Assembly: GCA_903813345.2 (NCBI GenBank)
Contig: CAIIXF020000012.1
Location: 19,601,520-19,665,519 of the forward strand
DNA from: Owenia fusiformis
Lineage: Eukaryota; Annelida; Polychaeta; Sabellida; Oweniidae
DNA length: 64,000 nt
Direction of reading: 5' to 3'
Shown here: positions 30,801-37,063 of the stretch, piece by piece
How positions within the stretch are numbered: position 1 is the stretch's first letter
Layout: each line of letters begins with the position of its first letter
The notes under the pieces: model-generated
What the model was told of the DNA's origin: nothing
The model's database searches: none
The model's input: the letters and a program-made list of their open reading frames with translations, nothing else
Translations under genes and position numbers: made by a program

Positions 30801-33245
30801 TCATTGTAACATGATGTTCATAATCAAATTGGGGAACATTGACTTTTGGAGGTTTGGTTGTATTTTCTGCGCAAGCAAATTCAGTTCTATGTACAACTAG
30901 TAGCCCATACCACAAGTCTTTACAAAATATTAAAGAAATAAATCTCCATCTGGTTTGAAAGTATTGCGGCACCAGCAAGGGTGGTAAAATATTGTTATAG
31001 CCACTGTTTTTGTTATGTCATTTTGTGTCGGATTGTGTCCGACAAACACTTTTGTAATCATTACGTTAATGCATTATTCGTGGATGACATGCAGGGATGG
31101 ATAACTGAGGACCACACAATGATCCTTCTTGACGATGAACTCGATGAGAGGGATACATTCTTGGATGGGTAAGGGCGCAATACTGGTTCTGATGCTACCA
31201 TGTTCAATTTTGACTGAGTGGTCCGCAACTCGCACAAAAAGGCTGTGGTGTGTACTTATATGTCTATGTATAAGTGCACATAAAAGAACACAGGGCTCCT
31301 TCAAGGAGGGGTTTCTGGGTCTATCTGCCATGTTAATTACGTAAATTACGACCGTATATATACGGGACATACCCAAGAGGTATTGCTCACCTTCATTGGT
31401 GGTAAACAAAATACATTACAATAAAATGGACTTGTTTTATTTGTTTCCTTATTTGGTTTTAATTCCCTAAATTATCATTGACTTTTGGAGTCTCTATCAT
31501 TGTAACTTGAAGTTCTCATTTAATAGAACTCTCGCCGTTTTAATAATGCTAGTATTTTTATACCTGTATAACGCTGAATGGCTAACATTCATAACCTACA
31601 CAGGTAAATATGCTGTGCGAAATGGGACATCCGGTTTCTAAACCTTCGGAGGGGAGTGTATATATACATTTTTGAATTTAGTCAGGATCGCCAAAATCTT
31701 GAGCAGTTTTGATTGAATTATGGTACATAGGGGAAATCGCAACACTAGTTACACAACTTGTGGAACACTCCGTATGCCATGACTTGCCACCAATCACATT
31801 GATTGACCAATGAAATGCTTGTTTATTTCAGGAATACGGTCACTTACTTGTGGGACGTGCGTGACTTGGATAACCCTGTGATAGTTGGCGACTACACTGC
31901 AGCCCACGAAGCCATAGACCATAACCAATACATCAGAGGCTCGAGGGTGTACCAGGCAAATTATGAGGTCGGATTGAGGATACTCGAGATCGACCAGGTA
32001 TCATTAGGGAAAGATGTTTTCCTTGGGAAATAACGTTGAGTCCGTGCTCCCGTTCTTTCTTAAGTCAGAACATACTGAATAATCTTAAATAAGCTTAAAA
32101 TCTAAACATATGTTTGGCGATTACAAGGTCAATTCATGATCATTTTCCACATATTTTAATCGCAAAGCTCAATTCACGATCATTTTCAACGTATTTCTTC
32201 GATGTATGTTCAACTCTTGATCTTTTTCAACGTATTTTAATTGAGGAGTTCAACTCAACTCATGATCATTTTCAGCGTATTTAAATCGAGTTCAACTCAT
32301 GATCATTTTCAACGTATTTTAATCGAGGAGTTCAATTCATGATCATTTCAACTTATTTTATTCGAGGAGTTAAACTCCTGACCATTTCAACGTATTTTAG
32401 TCGAGGAGTTTAACTCATGATCATTTCAACGTATTTTAATCGAGGATTTCAACTCATGATCATTTTAACGCAAAAAATTTTAATCGAGGGGTACGACTCA
32501 TTAAACCATGAAAGTACACCATGACACATTAGCAGGCTTTAATGCTCCACGATTTAATAAAGATTCGTCATTTAAAGTCACTTTACTTTTCAACCTCAAC
32601 TCAAACATGAACATGTTTTCACGCGCTATCAAATGAGAGCTGGGTTCGATAATTTCGGAGGGGTTGGTTTAATATGTAATATACCTACTTCAGGCAACGC
32701 CAAGTTTGACCGAAATAGGCTACTTTGATGTTGACGATACCTCTACTGGCGGAACGATGGAGTTCCAGGGTGCTTGGACTGGTTATCCTTATTTTGCATC
32801 AGGTACGCATGCGCAAGTAATCGTATGTAAAGCTGGTAATAATATTCAAAGGGTCATGCAAGGGATCCTAGGCGCCCTACACTATTTTTATACATCCAGA
32901 TAAATGTTCAAATAGACCAATCTCAAGTAAATCGTACCAACTGGGCCTATTTTTATCATTATTGGTTTTCAAAAATTTCTTACAACTTGTACCTAATCTA
33001 AATGAAGGTTTTACGTATCGTATGCCTCTTTGCAGTTGCCTAAACTGTTGATTTTAGGTAATGTGCCCGTATCATCTATCGGATATGGTCTATTTATTGT
33101 GAGGCCTGATAGCATGGCGATGACAGAGACATACCAGGCAGGACTAAACGGGACAGAGCAAAGAGAGAGGCAGTTGGTTGCAGGGGACCCGTCCTCTTGT
33201 GTTGCCGTCAAAGAAACAAGATATTGCAAGGCATCTTGTCATTAA
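6819..33245 (+). CDS. Choice-of-anchor B family secreted protein with TSP1-like head; exon 3 split by an LTR element
   Basis: Twelve exons: 6819-6824, 6913-6952, 7967-8074 plus 26567-26602 (one exon, split), 26704-26805, 26931-27018, 29153-29384, 29930-30089, 30334-30578, 31095-31168, 31832-31997, 32694-32802, 33058-33245. All junctions are GT-AG, every phase joins, and the total is 1554 nt (517 aa). The N-terminus is a signal peptide core (LTFVVLLAVGATA), then a TSP1-like segment, CRYSEWDAWTQC. The rest follows the choice-of-anchor B layout: LWGWTDPTN, YVIMGLDDGTSFVRI, GYTHDAQCHIYNGPDTDY, DHTMILLDDELDE, AIDHNQYI, YQANYEVGLRIL, GLFIVRP. These LVIVD-type repeats should form an extracellular beta-propeller; the ligand is unknown. 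The tail is Cys-rich. The retroelement lies between codon parts after the TSP1-like motif and should abolish this allele unless it is spliced out. Exon 1 (ATGATG before GTAGGT) is the least certain part. Confidence 0.85.
7400..7870. repeat. Long fold-back (arms about 210-220 bp) in intron 2
   Basis: The arms 7400-7610 and 7651-7870 are almost perfect reverse complements around a 40-bp loop; a 7-bp indel is the main difference. Each arm begins with a sequence that looks like a gene start: ATGGCGGAACTTCCTCC, then a GTAAG donor about 30 bp on, encoding MAELPPGLGF. No transposase is present. It could be a MITE that captured a promoter and first exon, or a recent inverted duplication. Confidence 0.85.
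8070..8074. repeat. Target-site duplication GACAG, left copy
   Basis: GACAG directly precedes the 5' LTR, and the same five bases directly follow the 3' LTR at 26562-26566. Five bp is the usual Gypsy duplication. Removing the element and one copy restores an exon whose phase fits its neighbours. Confidence 0.95.
8075..8624 (+). repeat. 5' LTR
   Basis: 550 bp, ends TG...CA with inverted tips TGTTAC and GTAACA. It contains TATAAAA at 8419-8425, a 7-bp repeat GCTGTAT in four copies at about 8464-8491, and AATAAA at 8535-8540, giving a plausible U3-R-U5 order. Its 72-codon open stretch recurs in the 3' LTR and is not taken as a gene. Confidence 0.95.
8419..8425 (+). promoter_or_regulatory. LTR TATA box
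   Basis: TATAAAA, 110 bp upstream of the AATAAA in the same LTR. Transcription should start about 30 bp downstream, which puts the R region across the GCTGTAT repeats. The 3' LTR carries the same box and points into the downstream host exons. Confidence 0.7.
8626..8641 (+). other. Primer-binding site
   Basis: TGGTGCCGTTGCGAAG begins one base after the 5' LTR and starts with TGG, the complement of a tRNA CCA end. I did not identify the primer tRNA; matching the reverse complement against the host tRNA set would settle it. Confidence 0.75.
8688..8693 (+). other. Putative leader splice donor
   Basis: GTGAGT lies 64 bp after the 5' LTR and ahead of gag. It would let one LTR transcript be spliced to the 3' splice sites found just before the accessory ORFs (about 15561 and 18803) and env (22143). 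Confidence 0.55.
9023..10600 (+). CDS. gag: Gag polyprotein
   Basis: 525 codons from the first in-frame ATG. The N-terminal third is highly charged and predicted coiled coil (about residues 40-130, rich in Glu, Lys, Leu). Residues about 225-390 resemble the retrotransposon Gag domain, with motifs such as FDGTQNFEHWLIHFE and LRTRFNPMQSG. The C-terminus has one CCHC zinc knuckle (C502, C505, H510, C515; CFRCNQIGHVAIRC) for RNA binding. The stop at 10598 follows a frameshift heptamer immediately, so most ribosomes should make Gag and a minority Gag-Pol. It would assemble the particle in the cytoplasm. No breaks are seen. Confidence 0.92.
   Translation: MDPKMAKLSQSLKDMAEGNMSDGEGDTAPSAPEMTPGEYLNKDSQYSELNYLREECNEQKELIRDLQLQHKGSIRDMQNRLEELESRLRSQVDIAKDLEERNYDLSNKEKIMLMESSEVKEQNFDLRQKNKELRRRTGYGPSLSFAINDSNDDDDESGIVSSKEKRKSESRGTSLLRPMSTKRLITQIDTDKNKTPEPKSLSFDLDQTAEEIVSSPGKNKSVFKKPQKLSSFDGTQNFEHWLIHFETVSKSNNWDEDTKLLELSCCLRSKALSCMANLSPEERQSLDTLISSLRTRFNPMQSGVFRCQLKTRKLKKDECLSAYAAEIKNLVSQAWKTLPHSARDVIATENFIDGLTDKQMRIDVRKQNPKSVDDACEKALSYAAIMQADAEKVPVRQLAVNNEVKEKKSDHFVDCMQRVLFKLDAMESKFNSIEQAKMENQRPFLSRSYDNRGYNRGSNRPVPGNNGREWFNRNRTNSDHTGNQGARPKGPVSFTDGTDRRCFRCNQIGHVAIRCDRVLEKNSLN
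10570..15081 (+). CDS. pol: Pol polyprotein (protease, RT, RNase H, integrase)
   Basis: The -1 frame opens at 10570, overlaps the gag end and runs to 15081; the first ATG (10816) is already past the protease active site, so translation by frameshift is expected. Aspartic protease DTGA is at 10768-10779. A long charged linker, about 11400-12100, separates it from RT; I recognise no domain in it. RT has LDCRSGYWQL and the catalytic YLDD at 12759-12770. RNase H starts near DTDASN (about 13200). Integrase has an HHCC zinc region about 13990-14115 and a D,D35E core with D at 14200, D at 14380 and E at 14488. A GPY motif follows near 14926, and there is no chromodomain. All catalytic residues are present and there is no stop. 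Together these copy RNA to DNA and integrate it in the nucleus. Confidence 0.93.
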   Translation, partial: SGIREEFFKLNKTGCKGPQSVKFNYVRPVSDNKGKQIDSISNVQTDQPKGLCLEADIGKNTVQFLIDTGAGRSLLSENTFQLLPAEVTEQILPSTEVLYMADGSILKPLGNLKTKVVIKPSLMISQKFIVADCQNEGILGIDFLFQNKAKLDIHKGTLTINENEVPCIPEQRSGDVCMLKDMVLTGWGEIKVPVYITSLKTGVGKLIIKHQENSHTADMLVDHAVLFKKENQNKFEITITNLGEKIKLPKGTVIGSAKLIKGDEVPVGISKTVKGHSLKHLRSNRSSLVETQHRNVRNHSVRNFKSRESSLVQTQQAKVGQVDDCQTRSELVVDMGMHEQTVKKCEMNNEMSHINNVVRECREFVSTPKGEQFQRKYVGKHEKPASVSDNVSEIMIGEVVNKGNNFDKSEREVNLGGDIRSEFKDISDEIEEGVSVDHNINPVGVANPGVRDLLTCDKGDEYTHEDMMTIRDTLNSDHMCDDVDLYDSVYGGPDQGTKQGGELGDLEGGISKVELYAHVEPMLSEVKEKLTSCEYDKLEKLVQEFGDIFSRSNSDLGYIPSTHDIIDTGEHVPVRLPPRRLPLQKRKLAFDEIDRMLKLNVIIPSLSAWSSPIVLVGKKDSNEVRFAIDYRKLNQISAKLSYPIPRVDDLLQCLKNYCFFASLDCRSGYWQLGLSSKDSAKTAFVIPMGHKKGCQFQFVRMPFGLQGAPSIFQRLMERVLSDFLLDKVLVYLDDVIVLGKSVDDLISNLRGVFKAFRVHNLKLGPKKCHLCLKELKFLGHIVSESGIRRDLSKVKAMVAYPRPTTVKGVRSFIGLLTYYRCYLKDFSKIARPLYKLTEKNIKFCWDDKCEASFNELKNKMTSDEVLAFPDLSIPFILDTDASNFSVGGVLSQIQGGQERPISFFSASFSKCQRKYCVTRKELFAIISSLRYWHHILLCSEFVIRTDHSALQYIARFDLPEGQLSRWLEYLSQFQFRIIHRKGVDHGNADAFSRIENPQRPCQECKFCDRLEQRSRERLEMLRVVQTRSKAKKAKLTVIPEKSEECEDFTWPSSLTLLDWKDYQNKDSELKPVIKWVLDSVKPGWEEISALSAATKTCHANFKKFKLIKGILYRKYINSVTNKEHFQLVVPRCLRKDILFQVHDSQTAAHMGIEKIVCLLREKFWWFQFKNDVADYVRACHQCQVSKPPLKKPRAELKLFNCGNPFERVVLDIVGPVITSKKGNQYLLTILDSFTRWGTAVPMSNILATTVAKALVKDFISIFGVPYLIHTDRGTQFESELFQELCRILSITKTRTTSYHSQSNGQCERWNRTIVGLLKALIYKHPRDWCEKVPLALLVYRNTRHGTLQYSPNQLLFGRNVHMPIDLLFGNYHRYVPPSQHINTAQYVIDLKQQLHEIHEVARKNVDMNSAKYKRTYDLKSSKVQYNVGDMVLLYHPVLKPGRNTKLVKRNWEGPYEIMQVIAYNLLKIKKVKGAKEMTVAYNRLKPYHVLESEDKASNAGNEK
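10591..10653 (+). promoter_or_regulatory. -1 ribosomal frameshift signal (slippery heptamer plus potential pseudoknot)
   Basis: T TTA AAC at 10591-10597 is the canonical X XXY YYZ heptamer in the gag frame, followed at once by the gag stop TAA. After an 8-nt spacer, 10606-10613 pairs with 10624-10631 (8 bp, one G-U; one more A-T pair is possible at 10605/10632). In the loop, GGGTC at 10617-10621 is complementary to GACCC at 10649-10653, which gives an H-type pseudoknot. Pol lies in the -1 frame and is open across the site. Confidence 0.85.
15082..15562 (+). other. Post-pol spacer with a direct repeat
   Basis: Non-coding. A GATGGCGTGA block preceded by TTTTCATAAT and an A-rich run occurs twice, near 15345-15375 and 15451-15482. 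The A/G-rich runs could act as an internal polypurine tract. The spacer ends in TTTTTGAATAG, a good 3' splice site just before the next ORF. Confidence 0.5.
15563..15970 (+). CDS. Accessory ORF 1 of the LTR element, unknown 135-aa protein
   Basis: A 135-codon frame whose ATG lies 3 bp after a candidate 3' splice site (TTTTTGAATAG), so it would be made from a spliced LTR transcript. The N-terminal half is mixed; the middle is acidic with aromatics (FDEDREDDFIYSYEH). A short heptad-like stretch follows (IINLEDRISALEEW). The last 25 residues are hydrophobic or amphipathic (LVGEIGGVLAPMVLAGFF), perhaps a membrane-interacting tail. I recognise no family. Codon use is AT-rich, though less so than gag. 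The place between pol and env is where complex retroviruses keep accessory genes; that parallel is only positional. Confidence 0.55.
   Translation: MSLPTGNETMEVLITNRGFRSQVTGSGLTVLRYNFDAGPRAVFRGDPIHYMSALHQEMQWWRDILILFDEDREDDFIYSYEHRLYTSEVGDRIINLEDRISALEEWGSTFLRTLVGEIGGVLAPMVLAGFFRVLG
15971..18803. other. 2.8-kb region of the element with no recognised gene
   Basis: AT-rich on both strands, with only short frames that look random and no LTR, TIR or tandem structure. It ends with TTCTAATTGCAG (18792-18803), a good 3' splice site for the next accessory ORF. Small spliced exons like those of the antisense gene further on could be missed here. Confidence 0.45.
18837..19448 (+). CDS. Accessory ORF 2 of the LTR element, unknown protein with one in-frame TAG
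   Basis: A 203-codon frame from ATG 18837 to TAA 19446-19448, interrupted once by TAG at 19095-19097. Both halves are in the same phase and both look protein-like, so either the stop is read through or the gene has just been broken. A 3' splice site ends at 18803. The first ATGs after it (18809 and 18812) open a different 24-codon frame that overlaps the start, so a +1 shift would also be possible. Features: Cys and basic residues, with a C-terminal cluster CGRCLCIKCQKF that could bind zinc. Many Phe, Leu and Lys suggest alpha-helical packing. No family recognised. Confidence 0.5.
19449..20674. other. Non-coding region of the element; antisense 3' UTR at its right end
   Basis: AT-rich with no frame worth calling. 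The right end lies directly downstream of the antisense gene's stop (20675). ATTAAA on the minus strand near 20610-20616 could serve as its polyadenylation signal. Confidence 0.4.
20675..21688 (-). CDS. Antisense three-exon gene in the LTR element: predicted type I membrane protein, 235 aa
   Basis: Minus-strand exons 21688-21588, 21420-20956 and 20816-20675 total 708 nt. The introns (167 and 139 bp) are GT-AG with GTAAG donors and pyrimidine-rich ends TTTATAG and TATTATAG, and both junctions are phase 2. Exon 1 encodes a signal peptide (MKLLWIILGFVSIIPG) and CPLSCYCHNNIKIYC, the spacing of an LRRNT cap; no leucine-rich repeats follow. Exon 2 is a Thr/Ser/Pro-rich, mucin-like stalk of about 155 residues. 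Exon 3 supplies a single membrane helix (ITLTIGSLLCVGILLYLTY), a basic stop-transfer and a tail of about 29 residues ending YSSNGHMEI. ATG context AAAATGA is good. A TATA box lies 386 bp upstream on the same strand. Introns survive because the genomic RNA is the other strand. Likely a captured host surface-protein gene; function unknown. Confidence 0.75.
22074..22081 (-). promoter_or_regulatory. Antisense TATA box
   Basis: TATAAATA on the minus strand within CTCTATAAATACC. It points toward the antisense membrane-protein gene, whose start codon is 386 bp downstream. It lies only 60 bp before the env 3' splice site on the other strand, so the two transcription units overlap. Promoter activity is inferred. 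Confidence 0.5.
22153..24048 (+). CDS. env: Envelope glycoprotein, baculovirus-F/errantivirus type
   Basis: The frame is open from 22114, but a 3' splice site (TTTATTTGCAG) ends at 22143, so the start is ATG 22153, giving 631 aa with a signal peptide (MNSVMFLMFWVVALGHATDM). A furin-type site RQKR is at residues 129-132 (22537-22548). It is followed by a Gly-rich, hydrophobic fusion-peptide-like stretch (NIMGNLFGPIYNFMGLVS) and a long heptad region, the layout of class I F-like fusion proteins. Conserved cysteines cluster in the C-terminal half. A membrane anchor (CILLMILVVAMIVLFILTY) and a short basic tail end it. It should be made from a spliced mRNA, cleaved in the Golgi and placed on the cell or particle surface. 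There are no breaks. Whether it is infectious cannot be told from sequence. Confidence 0.87.
   Translation: MNSVMFLMFWVVALGHATDMILNEEYQVAFQPLHTLDLSKHVFKYMLGIRWPVKLDKFDFPELECSRSESGPLRLSETGPDVKMRIETCELAKSYSLVLKSDIQELENKLLELTNNVKVSLPGISSMKRQKRNIMGNLFGPIYNFMGLVSTKDIETIESQIKVLENGQSKLYDSGNQLRKGILSLGNLTDSRINNLLQTMSHNQENIKIAFSNVSMALDDVEYRITEVTSHLVQLRNLVNFIARAIHMQTRIISQIEMTYTSLLSGIDDIQRGNLPYVLIPPNQLEDIKNTVTEVLHDRLGEEYELTFNNTLKFYKFVKVIGTWTDKALYVIIDIPFHRKNGEFLLYAVHSQEMEIGESSKATVIRKLPSYLAIGKDHYVTLSDEEYLSCDKKHCHRPLVPLIINERECILNLFNKKQGLAAKSCKFDVIIKKLDDHVRIIDQYVFLSNVSGNLTMKCTEGMSRLCEEKLCIKVLPCNCFIDWNGDKIYFHPEACTLKMIRDPPRKNAAFLINYHANIIDWENAGNTLEGLKYPHLNELELVNPEVVDNQERIQLEKVIDNIKRQRSWFVKPDYNLFTFGKLQTGWVEFLQCILLMILVVAMIVLFILTYKYRRVILRLGKVMVSKQLVKK
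24561..24697 (+). promoter_or_regulatory. Possible internal promoter and first exon
   Basis: In order: ATTGG (reverse CCAAT) at 24561, a G-rich box GGGGGTGGAG near 24578, GGTATATACC at 24591-24600, then about 97 bp ending in AAG before GTGAGT at 24698. The spacing suits a Pol II core promoter with a short first exon. An ATG at 24619 opens 26 codons to that donor. A transcript would run toward the 3' LTR and the host exons. Inference only; no partner exon was found. Confidence 0.35.
25995..26011 (+). other. Polypurine tract
   Basis: The purine-rich stretch GTGAAGCAAGGGAAGAG abuts the 3' LTR and is the expected plus-strand primer site. It has a few pyrimidine interruptions, which Gypsy elements tolerate. 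Confidence 0.7.
26012..26561 (+). repeat. 3' LTR
   Basis: 550 bp. By eye it is identical to the 5' LTR, including the TATAAAA box, the four GCTGTAT units and AATAAA. The target duplication follows at 26562-26566. Identity of the two LTRs indicates recent integration. Confidence 0.95.
27034..28925 (+). mobile_element. 5'-truncated non-LTR retrotransposon (LINE) in an intron
   Basis: A 9-bp target duplication ATGTGATGT stands at 27034-27042 and 28917-28925, and a 3' A-run of about 13 lies at 28905-28917. It inserted 16 bp after the donor of choice-of-anchor B exon 5, in the same direction as the gene, leaving that donor intact. Coding content is the C-terminal part of a Jockey/CR1-like ORF2 with an internal deletion. 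Confidence 0.88.
27043..28681 (+). pseudogene. LINE ORF2 remnant (partial RT plus C-terminal zinc motif)
   Basis: The sequence opens inside the linker before RT (PWFDNEIKMELNKRDKLYKKF), then jumps to the RT palm: GVPQGSQIGPILFLLYINDL and the catalytic YADD. The RT fingers are missing, so an internal deletion near 27245-27255 is likely. One in-frame TAG at 27800-27802 splits the frame, which then continues to 28681 with FILSKIEYGSLIYGSAS and a C-terminal CxC-H-C motif (CPCGH, HLLLDCPL). The endonuclease is lost with the 5' truncation. It is inactive. Clade (Jockey, CR1 or I) was assigned by motif feel only. Confidence 0.85.
32110..32490. repeat. About 40-bp minisatellite in an intron of the choice-of-anchor B gene
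   Basis: Roughly eight degenerate units of the type TCAACTCATGATCATTTTCA followed by ACGTATTTTAATCGAGGAG, spaced about 40 bp. It lies between exons 10 and 11 and has no coding sense. Confidence 0.75.
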
Positions 33246-33288
33246 TAATGACTGTAAAACACTATTTTGTTGTTCAACATTTATAATC

Positions 33289-33294
33289 AATAAA
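33289..33294 (+). terminator. Polyadenylation signal of the choice-of-anchor B gene
   Basis: AATAAA, 44 bp after the TAA stop at 33243-33245, within an AT-rich 3' UTR. Confidence 0.7.
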
Positions 33295-34142
33295 AAAGTC
33301 TGTGAAAAAAACAGATCAGATTCGTTGTTTTCCATCCTGGAATAATGAATAGGCCTACATAAGCCTAAAATATTATAGAATTATCCCAGTTTAGTTCGCG
33401 AGACGTCAGAATGAATTCCTAGTCACTTGTAACTACGGCATGTTAGTGTTATATTGCCACTTTTAAGCGTTCGGTTTACGTAATAAAAGTGAGGAACTAT
33501 ATCGGTTATTCTGGTGTCTCGAGTACTATTCGCCCGGACTATTTGTTCGCAAACGCTTCCAATCGCTGCCAAAAAGGTCGTGTGTTTGTGACACTTGAGA
33601 GGTTAAGCTAACGATGTTTTTCACAACGTAACCGTGAACGCAAAGGTACAAAAATTAACAAAGGAATGTATCGAGCGCTCATAGTTTTATGCGCGCTTAG
33701 TCTACTTCAGATACTCTTTCAGCTTCAGAGTTTCGGGTTTAGAACGGGAGATTTGAAATTTTTACGTTGGGTCAACGGGAACCATTTTACTCGTGTCTAT
33801 TGAACACTATGCTGTCAATTTTGATTTCGATGCACAGTTGAATTCTTGCTGAACACGATGATGTATGTCATGCATGATTTAGCGCCAAGAATCTTACGAA
33901 ACGAGCTCGTTTAAAATATGTATTAGAAAACCAGCTATAAAACCGCATCAATGACATACTATAGAATCATTACACGCTATGGTGTAGTCTAAACAAACAC
34001 TGGATTTGAACGGCTATTTATATGAGAAGGCTACATGAATTTGTATATTGTCGAGTGATACGTACAGGTTCAGTTTCGATTACATATGCAAAGCTTAACC
34101 TCTCCATTATTATGTTCAACCCGGAATGACTGAAATGATTTG

Positions 34143-34562
34143 TATACAAGGTGTGGTCTTTTTTACATTGTTTCATTGTTGAATAATAGAATAACTATTA
34201 CGCAATGGCCAAAAATCGACTAGGGACCATCTCATACATCTCATTTAACCCTTGACATGTCCACTATTTTTACACATAGAGCAAATCACACACAGAGATG
34301 TGCTCATCTCTCCATGTCACGCATCGTTCTTTGAGTCATCTGCGGGTTTCGGGGTGGTGAACATTTTCTTGAGATAGCCCCAAAGGGAAATGAATACAGG
34401 CCAGGAAATGTGACTTTTGCAATGTCTAAAACTTGGTCCAAGCCCAATTTCGGCCCGCTGTGCAAAAGGAATGATTATTCGGCCAACCGAAAAAATGGCC
34501 ATTGTGTAAAAGGAATGATTGTTCAACTATGAAACAATGTAAAAAAGACCACTCCTTGTATA
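34143..34562. mobile_element. MITE with about 40-bp terminal inverted repeats
   Basis: 34143-34182 and 34522-34562 are near-perfect reverse complements (core GTGGTCTTTTTTACATTG). About 420 bp long with no coding capacity. Confidence 0.75.
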
Positions 34563-35191
34563 TAAATGAAATTGATTTATGCCGTCACATTTTAGATAAG
34601 CTTAGGCCTACGCATTGTATGGTATAAAACATATAACATTATTTTTTTCATGAAATGTTCATCGTTAATTTTCAAATCTGACTGTTTACTTCTGTTCACA
34701 TTTAAAGTTCTCCAAGGCATTTTGTCAATGGGGCGCCGAAGTGTTACGATTGGAAGGTGTGAGCCAGTCTACAAGAGTTGACTGTGGTTAAAGGGGCAAC
34801 AAGACCTGTTAGGATTGAGCGAAATTGTGCAGATCCCCGGGTTAACCTCCCCCCCGGTTCAACCAGCATACGCCCTCCGTAGTTCAACACGTGTTTATCA
34901 CTTGAGGCGTCTAAGGGTATGGAAACTTAGAACTCTCGTATGCTATATATAATACTATATTTATTCAGATTAGCAAAATAGCATAGTTGCTAATTTAAAT
35001 GCTTCTCAATTACATGATACAAATATAAATACAGAATTTAAATACATGCAGTTACAATAAAGAAAAAAACAAACATATTACAATGTACTTGGGTAGAGAG
35101 GACATCTCAGGTTACACAAAAAATTAAAATCTCTTTGTACTTTTTATGAATTTGTGTAGTGCCAAAATCAAACGTTCGTTATCATCAACTG

Positions 35192-35428
35192 TTAAAAATT
35201 TGTTCCCAAAGAGAATTGTGTCTTTGATAACATTTGGTATATATCGGGATTGTTAGCACATACCTCATTTAATGTATAAAGCATATCGTTTCGTTGATCT
35301 GTAAAGTTTGGACATATCAGTAGGTAATGAAAGATTGTTTCATTTTGGATTCCACACGAGCAGTTGGGAGAATTTACCTTCTCCATTTTGAACAAATAGG
35401 AATTGAGAAGGGTGTGGCCGAGTCTCAT
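35192..35428 (-). pseudogene. LINE ORF2 C-terminal scrap
   Basis: 78 codons with the C-terminal zinc-type motif of Jockey/CR1-like elements, SPNCSCGIQNETIFHYLLIC, preceded by MRLGHTLLNSYLF. Nothing of RT remains. It is a short dead fragment on the minus strand. Confidence 0.7.
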
Positions 35429-36379
35429 ACGTGCATGTTGGATATTTGAGAAACGATCTCCGATGTTATATCATTTTATAAGATACTTTCCTTTAAGTTC
35501 TCAGTAAATATACTTGGATAGTTCAAGTTTACATTTCGTAAAGTTGATTTAACGTATGCTATGGTCTTTCAAATGATTTTGTACTGTATATAATGGACCT
35601 TTGGTTCAATGGTCACGGACCCGGTCACGGATTGTGTTCGGATTGCGTTCCCGGTTGTGAAAGAAATTATGGCCCCCAGGGATTATAGTCCCCCTTCTTA
35701 ACGGCCCTTACTGTCCCTGATTGTGTATAAGATGATAAGGGAAAGAGGTCACCATATAAATCAATGAGGAGTAGGACAATACCCTGATACTCCTACCCTT
35801 TTACACCGGGATTGCGTTTCGAAAATCTAAATGCCCGGATGAGCTTTTAGCTCTTCAATTTGAAGGTAATATAAAAGTGCAAAACGTCGATATTTTTAAA
35901 TCGGTAGGTTCTCACTTTTCATTATACTATTTTATTGGTAATTATGGAATATAATGGCGTTAAAAGGTCATAGGACATTTCATGTATACTTCAGGTTAAC
36001 TTTCGTGCAGTTGAATCTTTTTCAGAAAAATTTAGAATTGAATTTTCTCAAAAAAATTCAAATCTGCACAGTCGACGTTCCAGTCCAGGCATGGGCTTTC
36101 AATAGATAGATCTAGACTAGCCAGAGGAGGTTCGAGAGGTTCAAAATTCAAATCCAAAATTATTCCAAAGGCATACAATTTTCAATATTTTTTCACTATT
36201 TTGAGCACTTTTCAAGTGGTATTATAATCCCACCTCCCCCGTCCCACCTCCGTTGGCACCCACTCATGTTCACTGTGTAAAAAATTTGGCGGGGGTCTTA
36301 GGTTGAAGCCTCAGATATCAGTATGTTCCCATACCAATCTGTCAAATTTCAATGTGTTCCTATACCACCAAAAATAACA

Positions 36380-36500
36380 TCAGTCCAAAAGCCATACCAC
36401 ACGTCCAAATATAAGACCAATGCCATACCAAATGTCCAAATATAAGGCCAATGCCATACCAAATGTCTAAATAATTGTATATGTCCAATGCCACCAAGTG
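36380..36500. repeat. About 32-bp degenerate minisatellite
   Basis: Repeats of CCAATGCCATACCAAATGTC followed by CAAATATAAGG, about three to four copies. Related phrases (CCGATGCCATACCAAA, CCATTGCCATACC) recur up to 36735, so the array was once longer. Confidence 0.65.
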
Positions 36501-37063
36501 AAAAGGGTTACTATTCAATCTGTAGAAGGCCGCAAGAAGGACAGATCCTTGAGGAAAACAATCTTGAAATAAGGATATGTATAACTATCAGACCGATGCC
36601 ATACCAAAAGTGTGAGGAAACATATTTCCCACGACCATTCTCATACAAAAAAGTGGAAAATCCGACCATTGCCATACCTCAAAATTCATAATTTGGGGCC
36701 ATTCTCATACCAGATCCTGAATTTTGGGTCCATTGCACCAAATGTCAAAAAGGTACCTCACATGTGCCGAGGTTTAGTGCATGTATATTCAGCATATAAA
36801 TATTTTATGTCTCTGGTATATTTTAGAAGAATAATTCAAAAGTCAATAAAACTGTAGTCTGTTAAGATAATTTTAGGGTCAAGCGGGGGGGGGGGGGGGG
36901 TCAAGCCTCTCATCTCATCCTGTAAGAACTGCCATGTTTTACTGATATTCACAATAAATATTTGATATTACAGGTTGATCACAGTATATATTGACACCAA
37001 ACCAGGGGCTCTGCTGAGGTATAAAGCTGTGACACCATTTATAAAGTTCCTGCTGATTGGATA

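Larger units (their letters stand above)
33300..37063. other. Intergenic with small repeats
   Basis: No host gene seen. It holds a MITE (34143-34562), a LINE scrap on the minus strand (35192-35428), a degenerate minisatellite (about 36380-36500), and a poly-G run of about 18 near 36883. An inverted pair, GAGAGGTTAAGCTAACG near 33597 and its partial complement near 34090, may mark another fold-back. The right part should include the SPATA22 promoter. Confidence 0.5.
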
